From: Rotaria sp. Silwood1
Lineage: Eukaryota > Rotifera > Eurotatoria > Philodinida > Philodinidae
Length of the DNA: 64,000 nt
Assembly (NCBI GenBank): GCA_905250075.1
Contig: CAJNOP010000032.1
Coordinates: 503,675 to 567,674, forward strand
Reading direction: 5' to 3'
The notes under the pieces were generated by a model that was given only the letters and a program-made list of their open reading frames with translations, ran no database searches and was not told the DNA's origin. Of this stretch, positions 34,395 through 57,239 are shown one piece after another. A program made the position numbers and the translations under genes. Position 1 is the first letter of the stretch. Each line of letters begins with the position of its first letter.

Positions 34395-34931
34395 TTAATT
34401 TTTATTTTGTAAAATTTGACTGGTGATTTCTCGAATGATTTCCATCACTTTATTTCGATGTTCACTTCTAGGTAATTGTTGTTTTTGTCCATTACTATCA
34501 ATATTAACAAGCCATTTCGAATGAATAAGAATATTGAATTTAAGATAATCATCTTCTTTATTATCTTTACAACAATAACCAAGTCCACTTGAGAATATAT
34601 ACATTCCATAATCTTGTGTTAAACGTTGACATACTTTTGTATACAAATGAAATAATTCAATATTATTCATTTTTCCATTTAATCCAAAATCAGTCATTGA
34701 TAATGTAACTTTTGTTTCATAATTTGGTATACCAAAAATAATTAATGATTCAGGTGATGATCGTCCACCACGTCTAATATTCCAATCACGTTGTTTATGA
34801 CGACCATTTTTTGTTACAAATAAGTCACCTGCATATATTCCATTTTTATAACCAAATTCAGATGCTTCAACAGCAACCATAAGTGAATATGTCTGAAACA
34901 TACGTTGCCAATATGTGGGAGAATCATTCAT
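34395..34931 (-). CDS. Hypothetical protein, 178 aa, single exon
   Basis: A continuous frame with coding-like codon use, starting MNDSPTYWQRMF. It is mixed alpha/beta in character with no signal peptide or membrane segment. It contains a Gly/Arg-rich stretch (WNIRRGGRSSPESLIIFG), and a pair of cysteines follows a Gly (GLGYCCKD). I do not recognise the family. An upstream exon cannot be excluded. Confidence 0.6.
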   Translation of the reverse strand: MNDSPTYWQRMFQTYSLMVAVEASEFGYKNGIYAGDLFVTKNGRHKQRDWNIRRGGRSSPESLIIFGIPNYETKVTLSMTDFGLNGKMNNIELFHLYTKVCQRLTQDYGMYIFSSGLGYCCKDNKEDDYLKFNILIHSKWLVNIDSNGQKQQLPRSEHRNKVMEIIREITSQILQNKN

Positions 34932-37002
34932 ATCAGTAGGCGAATATGAAGTCCACTACAAAAGTAGTAAATATTTCTTTTAAGAATATTAAAATAAAAT
35001 ACTGTATCTTGTTAAATCTCATTCAATTATATCGAATTCTTTTAAAACAGAATTATCTCTCACTTCATTTTATTTATGTGCCTTCACAGTGTGCTATAGT
35101 CATGTATATTTCTATTTATAGTACAAAGCACCTAATTGTCTTTGCTACTAGATCAATTGTAGAAAATAGCTGGTTAATAGTCTGCTTGATAGATTAGTAG
35201 AAAGTCAGTATTTGTTATTGATTGGATAGAGTCTATTCATTCAACATAGATATGTTGATTTGATAAAATAATGATTTTTTTCTACCATTGTGTCAATTTG
35301 TGATTACATTTTTCGAAATTCTTCTCATTAATACTCATAAAAATTTTTATTTCTATAAATAGTTCAAACACTCCATAGTAAGGTCAAAAAATCGACAACA
35401 TTTATGAAGAAATATCAATTAGTTAAAAGTGAATCAAAAGAGAGAATCACTTGATAGTTCTATTGAGAACTGCATTTCTTACATTTGCATTTATTGCATA
35501 CAAATAATAATTATCTCAAAAGGCTACATTACTTCTAATAGTATAAAAACGGGCTGCTCAGCACTATGGTGTCCTACGAGACACGACGTCATTTGCTGAG
35601 TACTACGTTTTATTGTAAATGCATGTCGTTAACCCCTACGGAAAATACAAACTTTCTGTAGAATTTCAAGATTTTACAAAAATTAATGAAAGACATTTGA
35701 GCCCCGGTCGAACATCATGCAACACTTTTATCCATTGTCCGGATCAAGGTGGCGGCGCCTCTTCGAAGATCAGTTTCGTCCTTCCGATGTTTGTGGTTAT
35801 TGTAGCACTTCCAATGCGTCGGTGCTATCCAAAAATAAGTGTTACTCTCTCTCAGAGTTCTGATTCGATGACCTTCTGAAAAATATGTAAACAATATATA
35901 TGTATAGGCCACTTTTGGCATTACTTGAGAGTAAGCAAGTTACCTTTATAGTTGAAATATGTAGTTATTCTTTCTTGAATTTGAAAGAAGCGCACGCGAT
36001 TTCACAAAAATGAAAATTAATTTATAATATAATTCTACGAATAAAATAGGATTTCTTCAATTAGCTGCTTTGCTTTATACACACATATAGTCAGTTCAGT
36101 CTATTAATACATATAGAGTGTAATATTCAACATGAAATAACTATAAAATAAATAATTTAATATTAATATATACTTATGTTTACAGTATGAATTGTTTTCA
36201 AAATCTCTCAATATTTCTATAGTAGTCCATTTTCCTCGATACACAGACTTCGGCACCGTTTGAAGAACTGTCATGGTAAATTCTAAAATCGATTCGTATC
36301 TGCAGAAACTTGATGTATTGCATACATCTCAGTAAATGTCGCAATGAAAAATCAATTGATCTCAAGGTCGTTTACACTTTTTCAGTTTAGTTTTTATACG
36401 ACTCATAAGCATTATAATAATACTAAACAGATGTATTACAAGAAAGCCTGTCATTTCTCATTGTGTTTAATGAGATCCCAAACCATTGAATATACTTCTG
36501 TCGCATCATATGTCACTAGCCGTATATGTTTGATTTGTTCATTGTTTATATTGATAAGGTTTCATCGAATAATACAGTTCAGTTCCTTTGATTTATAATA
36601 TATGCATGTCTACGCTAGGAATCCAAACAGAATAAATAAAAAATAAAGTAAACTTCAATTTTCACAGACTTCGACAAAGAAAATCAGACATGAAGAGACA
36701 GATAGTATAAAAGGATGTATAGGTCTCCAAAAATAAATCATAGTTCATCCAATACGCAGCTATTATTGATCTTTGATGTCTATAATTTTTTCGTATTCAA
36801 AAAGATTATTAAATAATTTATAACGATTCTACGTTTTGTAACCTTAAGATATTCCAGTGTTTTATTTAGCTTGTGGGCTGATGTGGCAGCATCCTTCCAA
36901 AAAATGGATTTGCCCTCACGGAGTTAATCGTTCTCGTATAACTTACTATATGTCAATGCTCCCAAAAAAAATGTGCGCCTACCACCCTGGTAGAATTATA
37001 AA
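34932..37002. other. No protein gene recognised; contains a GC-rich island near 35.57-35.88 kb
   Basis: Mostly AT-rich noncoding DNA. About 35,570-35,880 is clearly richer in G and C than its surroundings and contains CpG-rich words (for example ggcggcgcctcttcg). Open frames exist on both strands but none has a recognisable family. It could be an ncRNA, a transposon relic or a small unrecognised gene. Confidence 0.35.
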
Positions 37003-38376
37003 TCACTCTTCGGGAAAATAAAATCTAAATAAAAAATATTTAGTTCCTAATACCTGTTCAATATAACATCCATTTTCTGTTCCACATAAATTAATTGATG
37101 TTGGAAAAAGTTTTCCATCGAGAACAAATCCACAAACTGTATAATCAGCATAAATATCACCTGATCGCTTTTGTGGTTCAACAAATTCTTCAATAACAGC
37201 TAATGTTGGTAAGCGCTCACCAACTATTTTATTTTTCATATATTCACGTAAATATTTAATTCTCTTTTCGGGTTCTTCGTCACAATCATATATAATAGGA
37301 TGTTCACTTGGACACATACATGACCAACCAGCTGCACCATTTGCATCTAATTTAATAAATCCTGATAAATTATATTTATGACATAATCGATCAATAGCTT
37401 GAATAATGGTTCGAGCAAAAATCTATGAAAATCAAGAAAAAAAAATATAATTTGCCTTGTTTTTGTCATATGAAGAATGGCATAAATAATTATTTACTTC
37501 AATATTTTCTGATGTATTTTTTGTACAAGTTGAATCAAGATGTTCCAATGTTTTAATATATTGTTGATAATGATCGATTATTGTTCCATCTGGTGATACA
37601 GCTAATAATTTTGGTAAAGCAGTAAATGCTTGTGATCGTAAGAAGAAATTATGCTTTGCTTTATCATTTGTTGGTATATCAGGTAGTTTTAATCGATCAC
37701 TATAAGATTGAAGTTCTTGATAATGAAATTCAGTCATTTCATATGGAAAAACAAATGATCGATGAGCATCTTCAGTAATTTTATCTATATGTCGTTTAAG
37801 CATTTGAATATAATATTCAGGATAGAAGTCATTTGGTGAACGTTGTGCAAATGTTTCACAAATGTCTATATATTCTTTTGCATTCTTTTTGAAAATATCA
37901 ATAAGTTCCAGTAATTGATGGTTTGAATCTTCATAGAAAATTTTAATTGGAATCATACGTTCAAGACGTTCTTCAAGTAGTTGTTTCAATTTCAAGAAAT
38001 TTTCTAATTCAACTGAATTTGGTGGTGAATAAACAATAACTCGACCACCACAACGAAACCCAGTTGATAACCAAAGAGCAGGTAAAAGTGATCGATCATA
38101 GCCACGTACACCATGAAAATTAGCAAGTTCTGATTCTGGTAGAACTACAGCCACATCATCTAGAATAATTATTTGATCACTATCATCAAATGCTAATGAA
38201 ATTCGACGTGATAATTCAACACGATAACTTAAATCAGCTGGATGTTGAACACCCCAAGCAGCTAATGCTTCTGGACAAAGATCAGATAAATTAATTTCAT
38301 GTGATGATGGTTGACTATTATATTGCGATATGTTTTTAGTGCCATTTCGTGCTGTATTAATTAATGAATTGGGCAT
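37003..38376 (-). CDS. ATP-grasp-like protein with pre-ATP-grasp N-terminus
   Basis: Exon 1 (38376-37498) and exon 2 (37422-37003) join in frame to 1299 nt (432 aa); the stop is TGA at 37005-37003. The N-terminal half has a Rossmann-like pattern with a run of acidic residues in IILDDVAVVLPES and a Gly-rich turn (STGFRCGGRVIVYSP). The C-terminal half resembles an ATP-grasp lobe: FIKLDANGAAGWSC (the Lys-containing strand plus small-residue loop), VIEEFVEPQKRSGDIYADYT and CGFVLDGKLFP. ATP-grasp enzymes ligate carboxylates to amines or thiols; the substrate cannot be told from the sequence. Such pre-ATP-grasp/ATP-grasp proteins are commoner in bacteria than animals as far as I know. The second exon is close after a 75-bp intron. 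Confidence 0.65.
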
Positions 38377-40931
38377 GATGATTTCTACAAATAAGAAAAA
38401 AAAGAAACTGCTAATGTAGTTCTTATAGGATTAAAGTGTGAAACATAAGGTAGTTGTTGTAGCTAATCATAGGAATATTGTTTTATTCTATCTATATCGG
38501 CCACATTTCTTCACTATCGTTTTACCTGATCGTTCATAAATACAACGAGGAAGAAGTTCATGGAATATAACGAGCCATTATTAATATAGTCTGTCACAAT
38601 CTGTGAGAGGAGGAAGGAGGAGTGTTGGTGCAAATTTCTAACCTATATACACTCGTGGGTAGAAGTCTATCCCCTTCCTTTCATGATATTCGTACCTAAT
38701 TCTTTTAATCTCAAGTGAAGAGCAGATACTAAAAAAAACAGATAACCCAGTCGTGAAAGATTCTGTCAAACAAATCATTTGTAGTGTTGCTGAGTTGTAC
38801 TGAAATAAATAGATTCTTCATTGATGCAAATCGTCATCAATTAGACAATATATTACAATAAAGCATTTTAACTATTAATACAACTAGTATTCAGTTGAAA
38901 TCAAAGGGGTTCTATATGAAATATATGACGGAGGAGTGTAGGTATTTTACTCAGATGTGTACTTCAATACTCTTTTAAGATCGTGTTGTATAATAGACTC
39001 ATGAATATATGTGATCATTAAAGGTTAACTGAGGACATTTTACATATTCTTTCAAGTATTATTTGTATAGAGAGACGTCTGCATATATTAGTAATTACAA
39101 TTGATAGTACTACGACATAGTTCCTATACTTATCTGTATTACCAGTGTATAGTGTTCTAAATGTTGTGCGATGATAGTCTATTGCAGAATGTTTTTATCA
39201 GATATATGCGATGTGTTGTTCTTTAAGACAAATGTTTCTATTACTACGATATTTCTTTTGTACTCGTTCACCCTCCTCTATTCAATCGTTCTTTTATAAC
39301 TATTTTTGTCTGATGTGTTTGTACTAATAATATGGTAACGACTAGAAAGATAGTCGTTTTTACTTACTTTGTTTTATCGCTGCATCGATCACTTGCTATG
39401 AATAGGTTATAAAGTTTTTTGTTCTAAACTTCAGGACAGTCTTTTCCTCTGTTTCCTTATGTATTTTTATATGGAAGAAGACAAGAATTGACTACGTTTT
39501 GTTATAGTTACGAAGAATACTTGCATATTTGAACATTGCGAATAACAGCAAGAAAAGAAAAGATCCTATTTTTCATGGATAGAAGAAATAATTTATACGG
39601 TTTCCGAACAAAATAGGCTCTCATAAAGTATCAATTGTTTTATTATGAGGAGACGAAATCGGAAAATGCTACATATAGTATATAATTGACACTGCAAAAA
39701 AACATAATATAAAATATCTTCATTTAATTAGAATTGTGTATATGAAGAATTCTTTTGTCTACATATAATTATATACATTTCATAAATAAAATGATGTTGA
39801 TATGTCTCTCAAAATAAGATGAATAAATTATTACAACAAATATCATTAGTTCGAATGAAAATTTTTAAATAAACGATACATTTCATTAATAATATATTAA
39901 CAAATAAAGTATAAATTATTCAATATTAAAAGTCAAAATAATTTTAACGTTCTCACAACACCAAAGCTTTTTATTAATAAAAAAATAGGTTCGAATAATA
40001 TAAAGAACAAAAAAAAAAGATCTCAAATTAAAGTATTCTCCATCTAAATACATTCAGTCAAATTTTTGTATCTAATACAATGGCAAATTATAGTAACGAA
40101 TAATAGCGGATAATTTAATAGTAGATAAATGAATATAACATTTGCTCAAGCTGTTATGCATTTTTTATTCGTTATTCTTATTTACTTCATTCACCACTAA
40201 AAAAATAGTACGTTACAGTGAACATTGATACAGAAACCTTAAGAGAGCAATCCTTTCGCTCATCAATTGCTTTTGGACAGAGACTATATGCATTATGTAG
40301 ACCTAAATGAGTTATGAATATCTTGAAATGAGTACCGACCCTTAGCTTATTGGTACAAAGTTATTGCACTATAACAATAGTTTTTAAGTAAATGTCGAGG
40401 TAACAGAAAAAACAATGACTGATTTTCGAATTTCACCATGAAACTTAGTATAGATATAGGTCTTAGCAAGAATAGTTTTTTATGAATATTTCAAGTTTCG
40501 TCATTGTTAGTATCCTAAGATACAACTATGATAATAGCGTGTCTTTTACCTCACTCATATAAATCGGTGAATTTGATAGCCTTGAGCCAAAACCATTTGA
40601 TCAATTAGAGAATTTCTCTTGTTAGTCTAATATGCAAATGAATATAACTGTTTTCTTAATATGTTGACAAAATACCAGAGATTGAACCAATAACCAAAAT
40701 TTCGATATATTTAAACTAGTACTGATAGAATTTTTTAAAATAATTATATTCATCCTTCAGTTTCTAGACTTGTTGCTTACAGATTATCTTCTACATGAAT
40801 GAACAAATTTAAGAAGTATAAATAATATAATATCAAATGATTACTAATCGAAAATATTTATCAACTATCAATTTCATAACATCTTCTTTCGTTTTTATTT
40901 GTTTCAACTATTCAAAACAAAAAGTAATGTA
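38377..40931. other. No gene recognised
   Basis: Intergenic, strongly AT-rich, especially 39.6-40.1 kb. A purine-rich patch (gaggaggaaggaggag) lies near 38,605. No repeat family or coding stretch seen. Confidence 0.45.
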
Positions 40932-42257
40932 TTAATTTATGGCTGCTGTAAGCAATTTTTCTCTTAAACAAGAAAGACTTATAAGAATAGCTTCTTCGGT
41001 ACGAATCGTTCGACTTCCTTGTTGTGGACAAGTATTTATATAAAAATGAAATAATTGTTCAGCTGTAATAGATCCATCTCGTTCAATAGCTTTTTCAAGT
41101 CCTTGCAAACCACCAAATACAATTAAAGCATGTCGAAAATGAGGAAATTCAGTGATTTCATCATGTGATATACCACGTTCAGATGTTCCAATAACAAGAT
41201 CATATTTTGCTTCACGATTATTATCATCAAATGGACAATTTTCAATAATTGTTCGAATGGAATCGGCTTTTCGTACTTGATATCCCCAATATAAACCTGA
41301 AAGAAATCAAATAAATTTTCAGAGAATATCAAATGATCTTACCAGATTCTAAACGAGGAGTACTTGGACTAACAATTTCACCTGTAATTCTTTTTTTCTT
41401 ATTTATTTGTTGACTGTCATCTATAAAAGAAAATTAAAGAGTTTTTGCTTTTTTTGTCAAAAAAAATAAAAATGAAAGATTTTACTTTGCAATTCTTTAG
41501 TTTGCAAATATTCTTCTTGTGTTATATCTGTTCGTTGTATAGTAACACGAAGACCTTGTTGTAAACGTTTATCAATTTGTATTTTTGTTTCATAAAGACC
41601 TACATCAACCCATGAACCTTTTCCTTCAGCAGGTTTTAATGGTAATGTAACACCTTCACGATAAAACCAATATTCATTTGCACGTAAATGATGTGGTGCA
41701 TCTAATGGATTCAGTAAACCAGCATATTCAAGTAACTTTTGTCGCGGGAAAAATTGTTTACGAAGATATTGTGGACTAAAATAAACAAATAATATGAATA
41801 TTTATAAGTTTTGAAAATCAATTCTATTAATCTACCATTCAAGATATTCAAGAAGTCGAATCAGTTGTTCACTTGCAGTGAATGGATTATTATCAATTTC
41901 TTCATTTGTTTCATCATCATCAAAAACAATTATTTCATCTATATTGAAAACACATGCTGCTCGACCAATTTGTCCAGCTAAATAAGTTCGCAATTCTTTT
42001 GATTGAGCATTACGTAATATAGAAGCAGGTAAAGCTATTGATAATGTATATGAACGACCTTTAATAGATTGTGATGTTATATTTGATGATACAGTAGTTT
42101 GTTGTTCTATTTCTTCAGCTTGTTCAGCATCAAGTGTTTTTTTTAATCGCTCATTTTTCCATGCACGAAGTTGTTCTTTATATCGACGCCAATCTATTGA
42201 TTTTGTTGATGCTTTTAATGGACGTATTGGTCGAGAAATATAAGCATCATTCGACAT
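40932..42257 (-). CDS. SPOUT1: SPOUT1 (C9orf114/CENP-32) RNA methyltransferase
   Basis: Four exons: 42257-41836, 41775-41486, 41420-41343 and 41296-40932. They sum to 1155 nt (384 aa, close to the human 376 aa). Diagnostic blocks are LEYLECPQYLRKQFFP (split across the first intron), LNPLDAPHHLRANE, SGLYWGYQVRKADS, DLVIGTSERG and NTCPQQGSRTIRTEEAIL. The last belongs to the knotted SPOUT AdoMet-binding fold, and an insert between the halves forms an OB-like domain. The human protein is a SPOUT-fold methyltransferase linked to mitotic spindle/kinetochore function and RNA binding. The N-terminal about 60 residues are basic, as in orthologs. Confidence 0.95.
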
Positions 42258-43913
42258 ATCTGAGTTTTAAGAATATCGTTCAATTGAGAAAAGTAGCTAT
42301 TTTCTTTCTTACCCTTATCCTTATTGATTGAAATACATGAACCAATCATTTTATATGCATGATTCATGAGATGAAGTTAACGTGAGCTGGAAAGTTACGC
42401 CATCTTACGTTCTGATACATTTAGTGATTGAAACAATAACCTATCACCGAATTTTTCTATACATCATTACTTGCTGTATATGAACAAACTATTAATTCAT
42501 ATTTTCCTTATTAATAAATGTCTTGTATATAATGAATGATGTACGGAATTGATACAACTCAATATGTTCTACTTTCAACTCAGCAGCAAAACGAGTTGAT
42601 CTATTTTTTGCAAAACTTAATACAAGTTTGAGAGTTTCTAGTGAGACGTAACGGTTAAGACTTTAATTAGCAGCTGCCGCGAGCAAGGCTATCTTTAGTA
42701 GCGAAAAAAATTTGAAAACTTTTCTGCTATAAAGAACTGCAAGATGAGATGGATTATTTTGAGAGTCTACAGTTATTTTTACTACGAAGTAAATGGTTTG
42801 AGTTCTTTGTAAATTGATGAACTTGTTTCAAAGATTGACTTTTATGTAAACGTTGGCCGATGTGACAACATTTTTGTGCATATCTCACTGCAAGAAAAAC
42901 TCTACATTATGTCGACTTAGTTTCGATTGACTCGAAATACTATTTCACTGGATCATATGATTCTCATATTTTCAGAAATACATTGGCATTTTTGAACTTC
43001 AATTAGTATGTTTCTATTCGATACTTAATTCCATTTTATAATCACAATTAAATGGCATGTTCCAAAAAAAAACTCATGACATTCATAGCACCAAGTATAT
43101 CTACCAAACTCTATAAATTGCAGTTAATTAAAATGTAAAAAAAAAAATAACTGATAGTTCAGCACATTCTACAAATTAGGGGTCATTCAATGGAAATAAT
43201 ACAACCCAATATTTAATGAATTCTATAAAATGCAGTCAGTTAAAAGTAAAATTGTTATCAGTAAGTTTTTAAAATTCTTAAAAAATACAAGCTTGAAATT
43301 TTTGGCTAATTTTTAAAAAAATGATTTACGTCACAAAATAAACTTTCTTAAACTTGATTCAAGTAAATTTTTACGAAATTAGATAACGAAAATATGAAAC
43401 TTTAAGTTTTTTCTATTTGAATTTCGGTTTTATTTTCGCAAACGGGAAGCTACAACTACTAACTTGTCTCTTATCGCAGATGAAGAGACTATTGTTTTGT
43501 TTTATTTTCTATGAGAACATAACGACGCTCTTCATGTGTAATGTCTCAATAGATGAAAATATTAGTGTACATTTTCTCATTATAACCATACAAAACGCAA
43601 AAGAAAGCAAAAAGATGACGAATTATGATGAAAGAACAGAACAGAACAGAGCAATGCAATGCGCATCCCAATCAAAGAAATTACCGACTTTATAAAAGTG
43701 ACGTTTTAATGATTCACGTCAATATTGGTAAGTTGGAAAGAATCAGACAGTTTCGTCAATGATAAATATGCAAGAGAGCGATTTGCGAGCACAAATAAAA
43801 TACAGTAATGTATTTCAGTATCATTCATCACGTGAATATCCTCGATTTTGTAACATATTTAGACTATAGTCAGAAAAAATCTAATTTTAGCTGAAATACA
43901 ACCGGACTTAAAC
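42258..43913. other. No gene recognised
   Basis: Intergenic DNA between SPOUT1 and the divergently transcribed oxygenase gene, so it should contain both promoters. Two short segments at about 43,080-43,120 and 43,195-43,240 are similar to each other (TCTATAAAxTGCAGTxAxTTAAAA), a weak local repeat. No clear promoter elements can be assigned. Confidence 0.4.
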
Positions 43914-44981
43914 ATGCCGTCGAAAAATAAACTGCCAGTAATTATCGATTTGAGTAAAATACTATATTGCGACGATTCTGCTGAAATAAAACGAATGGAA
44001 AACGAATTCGAATTAAATGGCTGGTGTTTTGTCTATTTACCAACAGAACTCATTCCAGATTCAAGCCTAATCAAAGACCTATCGACATTTTTTCAATCTC
44101 ACGACAATACAAAGAATGCCTATTCACAACGCGTGCAAATATATGGTTATTCTAAAGTGAATCATAAAGAAGGAATCAAATTATTGACAGGAAGCTATTT
44201 TAGCAAATTTGCATATAAAGGATTGGTTCCACAGACCTTGATTCAACCGTTGAACTATCTTTCTCAAGTACTTGATGCCGTAACAAAACGTTTAATCGAA
44301 ATTCTTGATCAATATTTAGTATTTCAACAACAATCATCTTTGTCTTCTCTTATCAAACATGCCGATTTGCCATTACAAGATGAACATTTTGGTATGCTCG
44401 ACATTGTGTCTTACTTCAACCAAAGAAGTGGTTTCAAGCCACCATATAATGGATCAACAACCGAAGAAGTCAACTGTGTTCCACATTATGATCCAGGCCT
44501 ACTTTCAATTAGTATATTATCAACACACGAAGGTCTTCAATTGAAAAATATGACAAATAATGAGTGGGTGGATGGACCGTTAGAACCTAATATTGGTGCC
44601 ATTTGGCTAGGAGAAGCGGCATCTCGAATAACACAAAATCGGCTAAAACCAGGTATCCATCGAGTCATTTATCCTCAAGAGCAGCAGCGGCGACTCACAG
44701 TCTGGTATGAAGTATGTACAGTTGAACAATTAAGAAATATAAACGGTGACAAGAAAGACGAACGAATGATTGATGGGGTCGTTACATTTGGCAATCTCCC
44801 TGGATCGACTCCAGTGCATGTCTTACCTGGAGAGAAAAAGCTGGAGTTTTTGAAACGAATTGAGATGGCATATGGTTTATCAATGAGCAAATTGGGCTAC
44901 GTATTTTATGATCTTCAAACATATGACATTTCATATCCAACAACAACAACTGAACTGCAAGAACCGATGGACACAACATGA
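43914..44981 (+). CDS. 2-oxoglutarate/Fe(II)-dependent oxygenase, isopenicillin-N-synthase-like
   Basis: One uninterrupted exon of 355 codons starting MPSKNKLPVIIDLSKIL. This N-terminal strand plus NGWCFVYLP is the DIOX_N-type start of the plant/fungal/bacterial IPNS-like family. The iron ligands are visible as His191-x-Asp193 (VPHYDPGLLSI) and His249 (GIHRVIYP), and the 2-oxoglutarate-binding Arg260 lies in RRLTVWYE (family pattern RxS, here RLT). The substrate cannot be inferred. The lack of introns contrasts with most genes in this window. That, and a family best known outside animals, makes it a transfer or retrocopy candidate. Confidence 0.85.
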   Translation: MPSKNKLPVIIDLSKILYCDDSAEIKRMENEFELNGWCFVYLPTELIPDSSLIKDLSTFFQSHDNTKNAYSQRVQIYGYSKVNHKEGIKLLTGSYFSKFAYKGLVPQTLIQPLNYLSQVLDAVTKRLIEILDQYLVFQQQSSLSSLIKHADLPLQDEHFGMLDIVSYFNQRSGFKPPYNGSTTEEVNCVPHYDPGLLSISILSTHEGLQLKNMTNNEWVDGPLEPNIGAIWLGEAASRITQNRLKPGIHRVIYPQEQQRRLTVWYEVCTVEQLRNINGDKKDERMIDGVVTFGNLPGSTPVHVLPGEKKLEFLKRIEMAYGLSMSKLGYVFYDLQTYDISYPTTTTELQEPMDTT

Positions 44982-47434
44982 AATCGAATATAGAATCCAA
45001 AAATACTGCATCTATCAACAATGAGGAAAACTGATATCCCACGTTTAGATTTTCTCAGTATATATTTGTTTTTTTACTATTTCTATGAAAACCAATCTTG
45101 ATCATTTTAAAACACATTGAATAGGTTGTATTGTTCTGCGGGAATGGTATTAAAAAATAATCGTTCCTGAAAACCGTTTTATTTTGTAATAAATATCCTC
45201 CAAATTTGACTTTTTCAAATAAAAACTGTCGAAACCATTCCAATGTTACATAGTCAATAAATAGATTTTAACAGTCTGCCGAAGACTTCGGCATCGCTGA
45301 CAAGCTCATTCATTATTTTTTAAGTTCTAATGCAATTATCACAACTATTATTTTCTTTGCTATTATAACCTTCTCATCTTGAACGGTTTCGTTTTTCATC
45401 AGTATTGTTGACATGCTAGTCGTTTTTCCTCCTTTCAGTTGTTCAATTCATGAATGTCATGATTTTTTTCACTCAACGTTGATAAATTTCGATATAAAAA
45501 GAACAATCGACTTATTGTAGTAAAATAAATCTTCAACGATAATTTTACTTTTAGCTTAAGGTCATGTCACATTGTGTAAAGTGAAATGTTGACAAAGCCT
45601 GGTGTTTGGTAACAATAGTTTTTCACAAACACGAAAAAAGAAATTTTAATAAGGATTGAAAAGCACTAGAAAAGCATAAATCCAGGAATGAAAATACAGA
45701 AACTGGAATGAATTTTTTTAACAAGAACGGGAATCGAGAAAGGTCATCTCTGCAATGACACTAATGGGTTGAGTACCAGTAACAGAGAAAATATTTGTAT
45801 AAAATAGTTATTTGTGAGGTGATCTTTTATCAACAACAATAATATCAATAAAAAACAATCGTATAGCAGAGATATATGTACTGCATCACCAAAACGAAAG
45901 ACATGACATTTATTAAAGTAATGCATAAACCACAGTCGTGCGATGGCGCCTGATTACTGTCTTCTTTCAGTTTCAAACTCGCTAAAATAAGTGTCAAACT
46001 AATCATGAGTAAGAAGTTGAAATATGTGGCAACTAAATAAGTTTCATATGTTCAAAATTTTTGCATGTCACGGGCATTTTTTTATAAAATGGTTGTCATG
46101 CTCGTTTTAAACTTTAATCTTACTTTCTCACACTTTGTAAGACTAATTCATTAATAAACTTTAGTGAAAAGAATACAATTTTTGATTTACAATATAGCTT
46201 ACTACAATGAATATCTTCATATTTTGTGCACCTCATTAGACGTAATGATGTGGGTGTAGATCTTCTATTTATCGACTCACCCATAACCCACAAGCATATC
46301 CACAACCTAAGCTAGTCTGAAGCATTATTCTTGCGCTAAAATACTTGAATTTCTCATACATACCAACTAACCACATATTGATCACAAGTGCAGGTGATGC
46401 CATAACGCAATCAGGATACTACCTGACAAGCGACGGTCGCAGGGTTATTTCGTGGGTTGTTTTTGTTATCAAGGTTTGAACATAGTACCATGCAGATACT
46501 TGTCAAGTAACATATAGTCAGTTCAAAAAGTATTGGACCACTTGTTGTCTTCATTTTACATGTTTAATATTTGTTTATTTGATAGAGAATGTCATACTAC
46601 AGTGCTCTTTTTTTCCTAAATTCTTCCTTTGTATGCAAAGAAAATGGATGACAAGTTCAATACCTTGAGATAATGTTCAAAAGTAGTCATCTATTTATAG
46701 AAGTGCTTTTTTTATAGAATAATAAAAACGTTAAGTTCACAAAGCTGGCACTAGAACTTCTTCTCTTGTTATTTCTGACAAAAAAAATTAGCCATGAGAT
46801 ATAATAAAACTTTTTCGCAAATTTTAAGCTGCTCAATCAAAAAAATATACAACAGCAACAAAATATTCGGAAACCAATACAATAGCTATCATTATGAACT
46901 TTTCAAGGTTTCCATCTAGTGGTGCTGCAATTAGGTTGTGTAACGCTCCCTTCCAAATCTTCAACAATCTGAATTATCTTCCTGCAAAGTTGGAGTTCTC
47001 GTTTTGTATGCTGTTAGAAGAAAGATATTCTCTCTTTGCCAAAACTCATGCGATCTTCTTCCCCTTAGCATTGGCTGCTTTAGTATACTGCTGTTTCCAT
47101 CCGACGACAGTATAGTTCATGAAATAATCGGATAGATCTTCTATCTTTAATTTTAAGTTCAGTGTACTTTTTCTTCTCAATTTGAATTCTATTATTTGAT
47201 AACATCACGTCATTAGTTTGTGTTCGATTTTATAGTTTGTACGCTTGCGCTCTCTGTTTGTCATAATAATGATTGACTTGAAGTACTGACTCACCTTTAT
47301 TCCTTTTCTTTTAAAGGAAATATCTTACTTGATCTTCATTCATTTGTCTATAGTTAATATTACGAAACTACACACCAATTCCAAACTCTTATTGTCAATA
47401 TTTATACATCACATCGTTGATTAGTTATTAAACA
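44982..47434. other. Intergenic; dispersed repeats and a short perfect hairpin
   Basis: No gene recognised. It holds an 8-bp-stem hairpin TGCCGAAG-a-CTTCGGCA at 45277-45293. A possible Tc1-like terminal sequence (CAGTTCAAAAAGTATTGGAC near 46,520) is followed by a segment, about 46,575-46,790, that recurs at about 59,945-60,115. The stretch at about 46,890-47,115 may be decayed transposase, but I cannot confirm it. Confidence 0.4.
46575..46790. repeat. Dispersed repeat, copy 1 (partner near 59,945-60,115)
   Basis: Shared blocks in the same order: CTACAGTGC, GGATGACAA, TTCAAT, GTCATCTATT, then TTTTTTATAGAATAATAA. The sequence in between is diverged. A Tc1-type terminal-looking sequence lies about 55 bp to the left, so both copies may derive from one transposon family. 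Confidence 0.5.
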
Positions 47435-57239
<9,805 letters not shown>

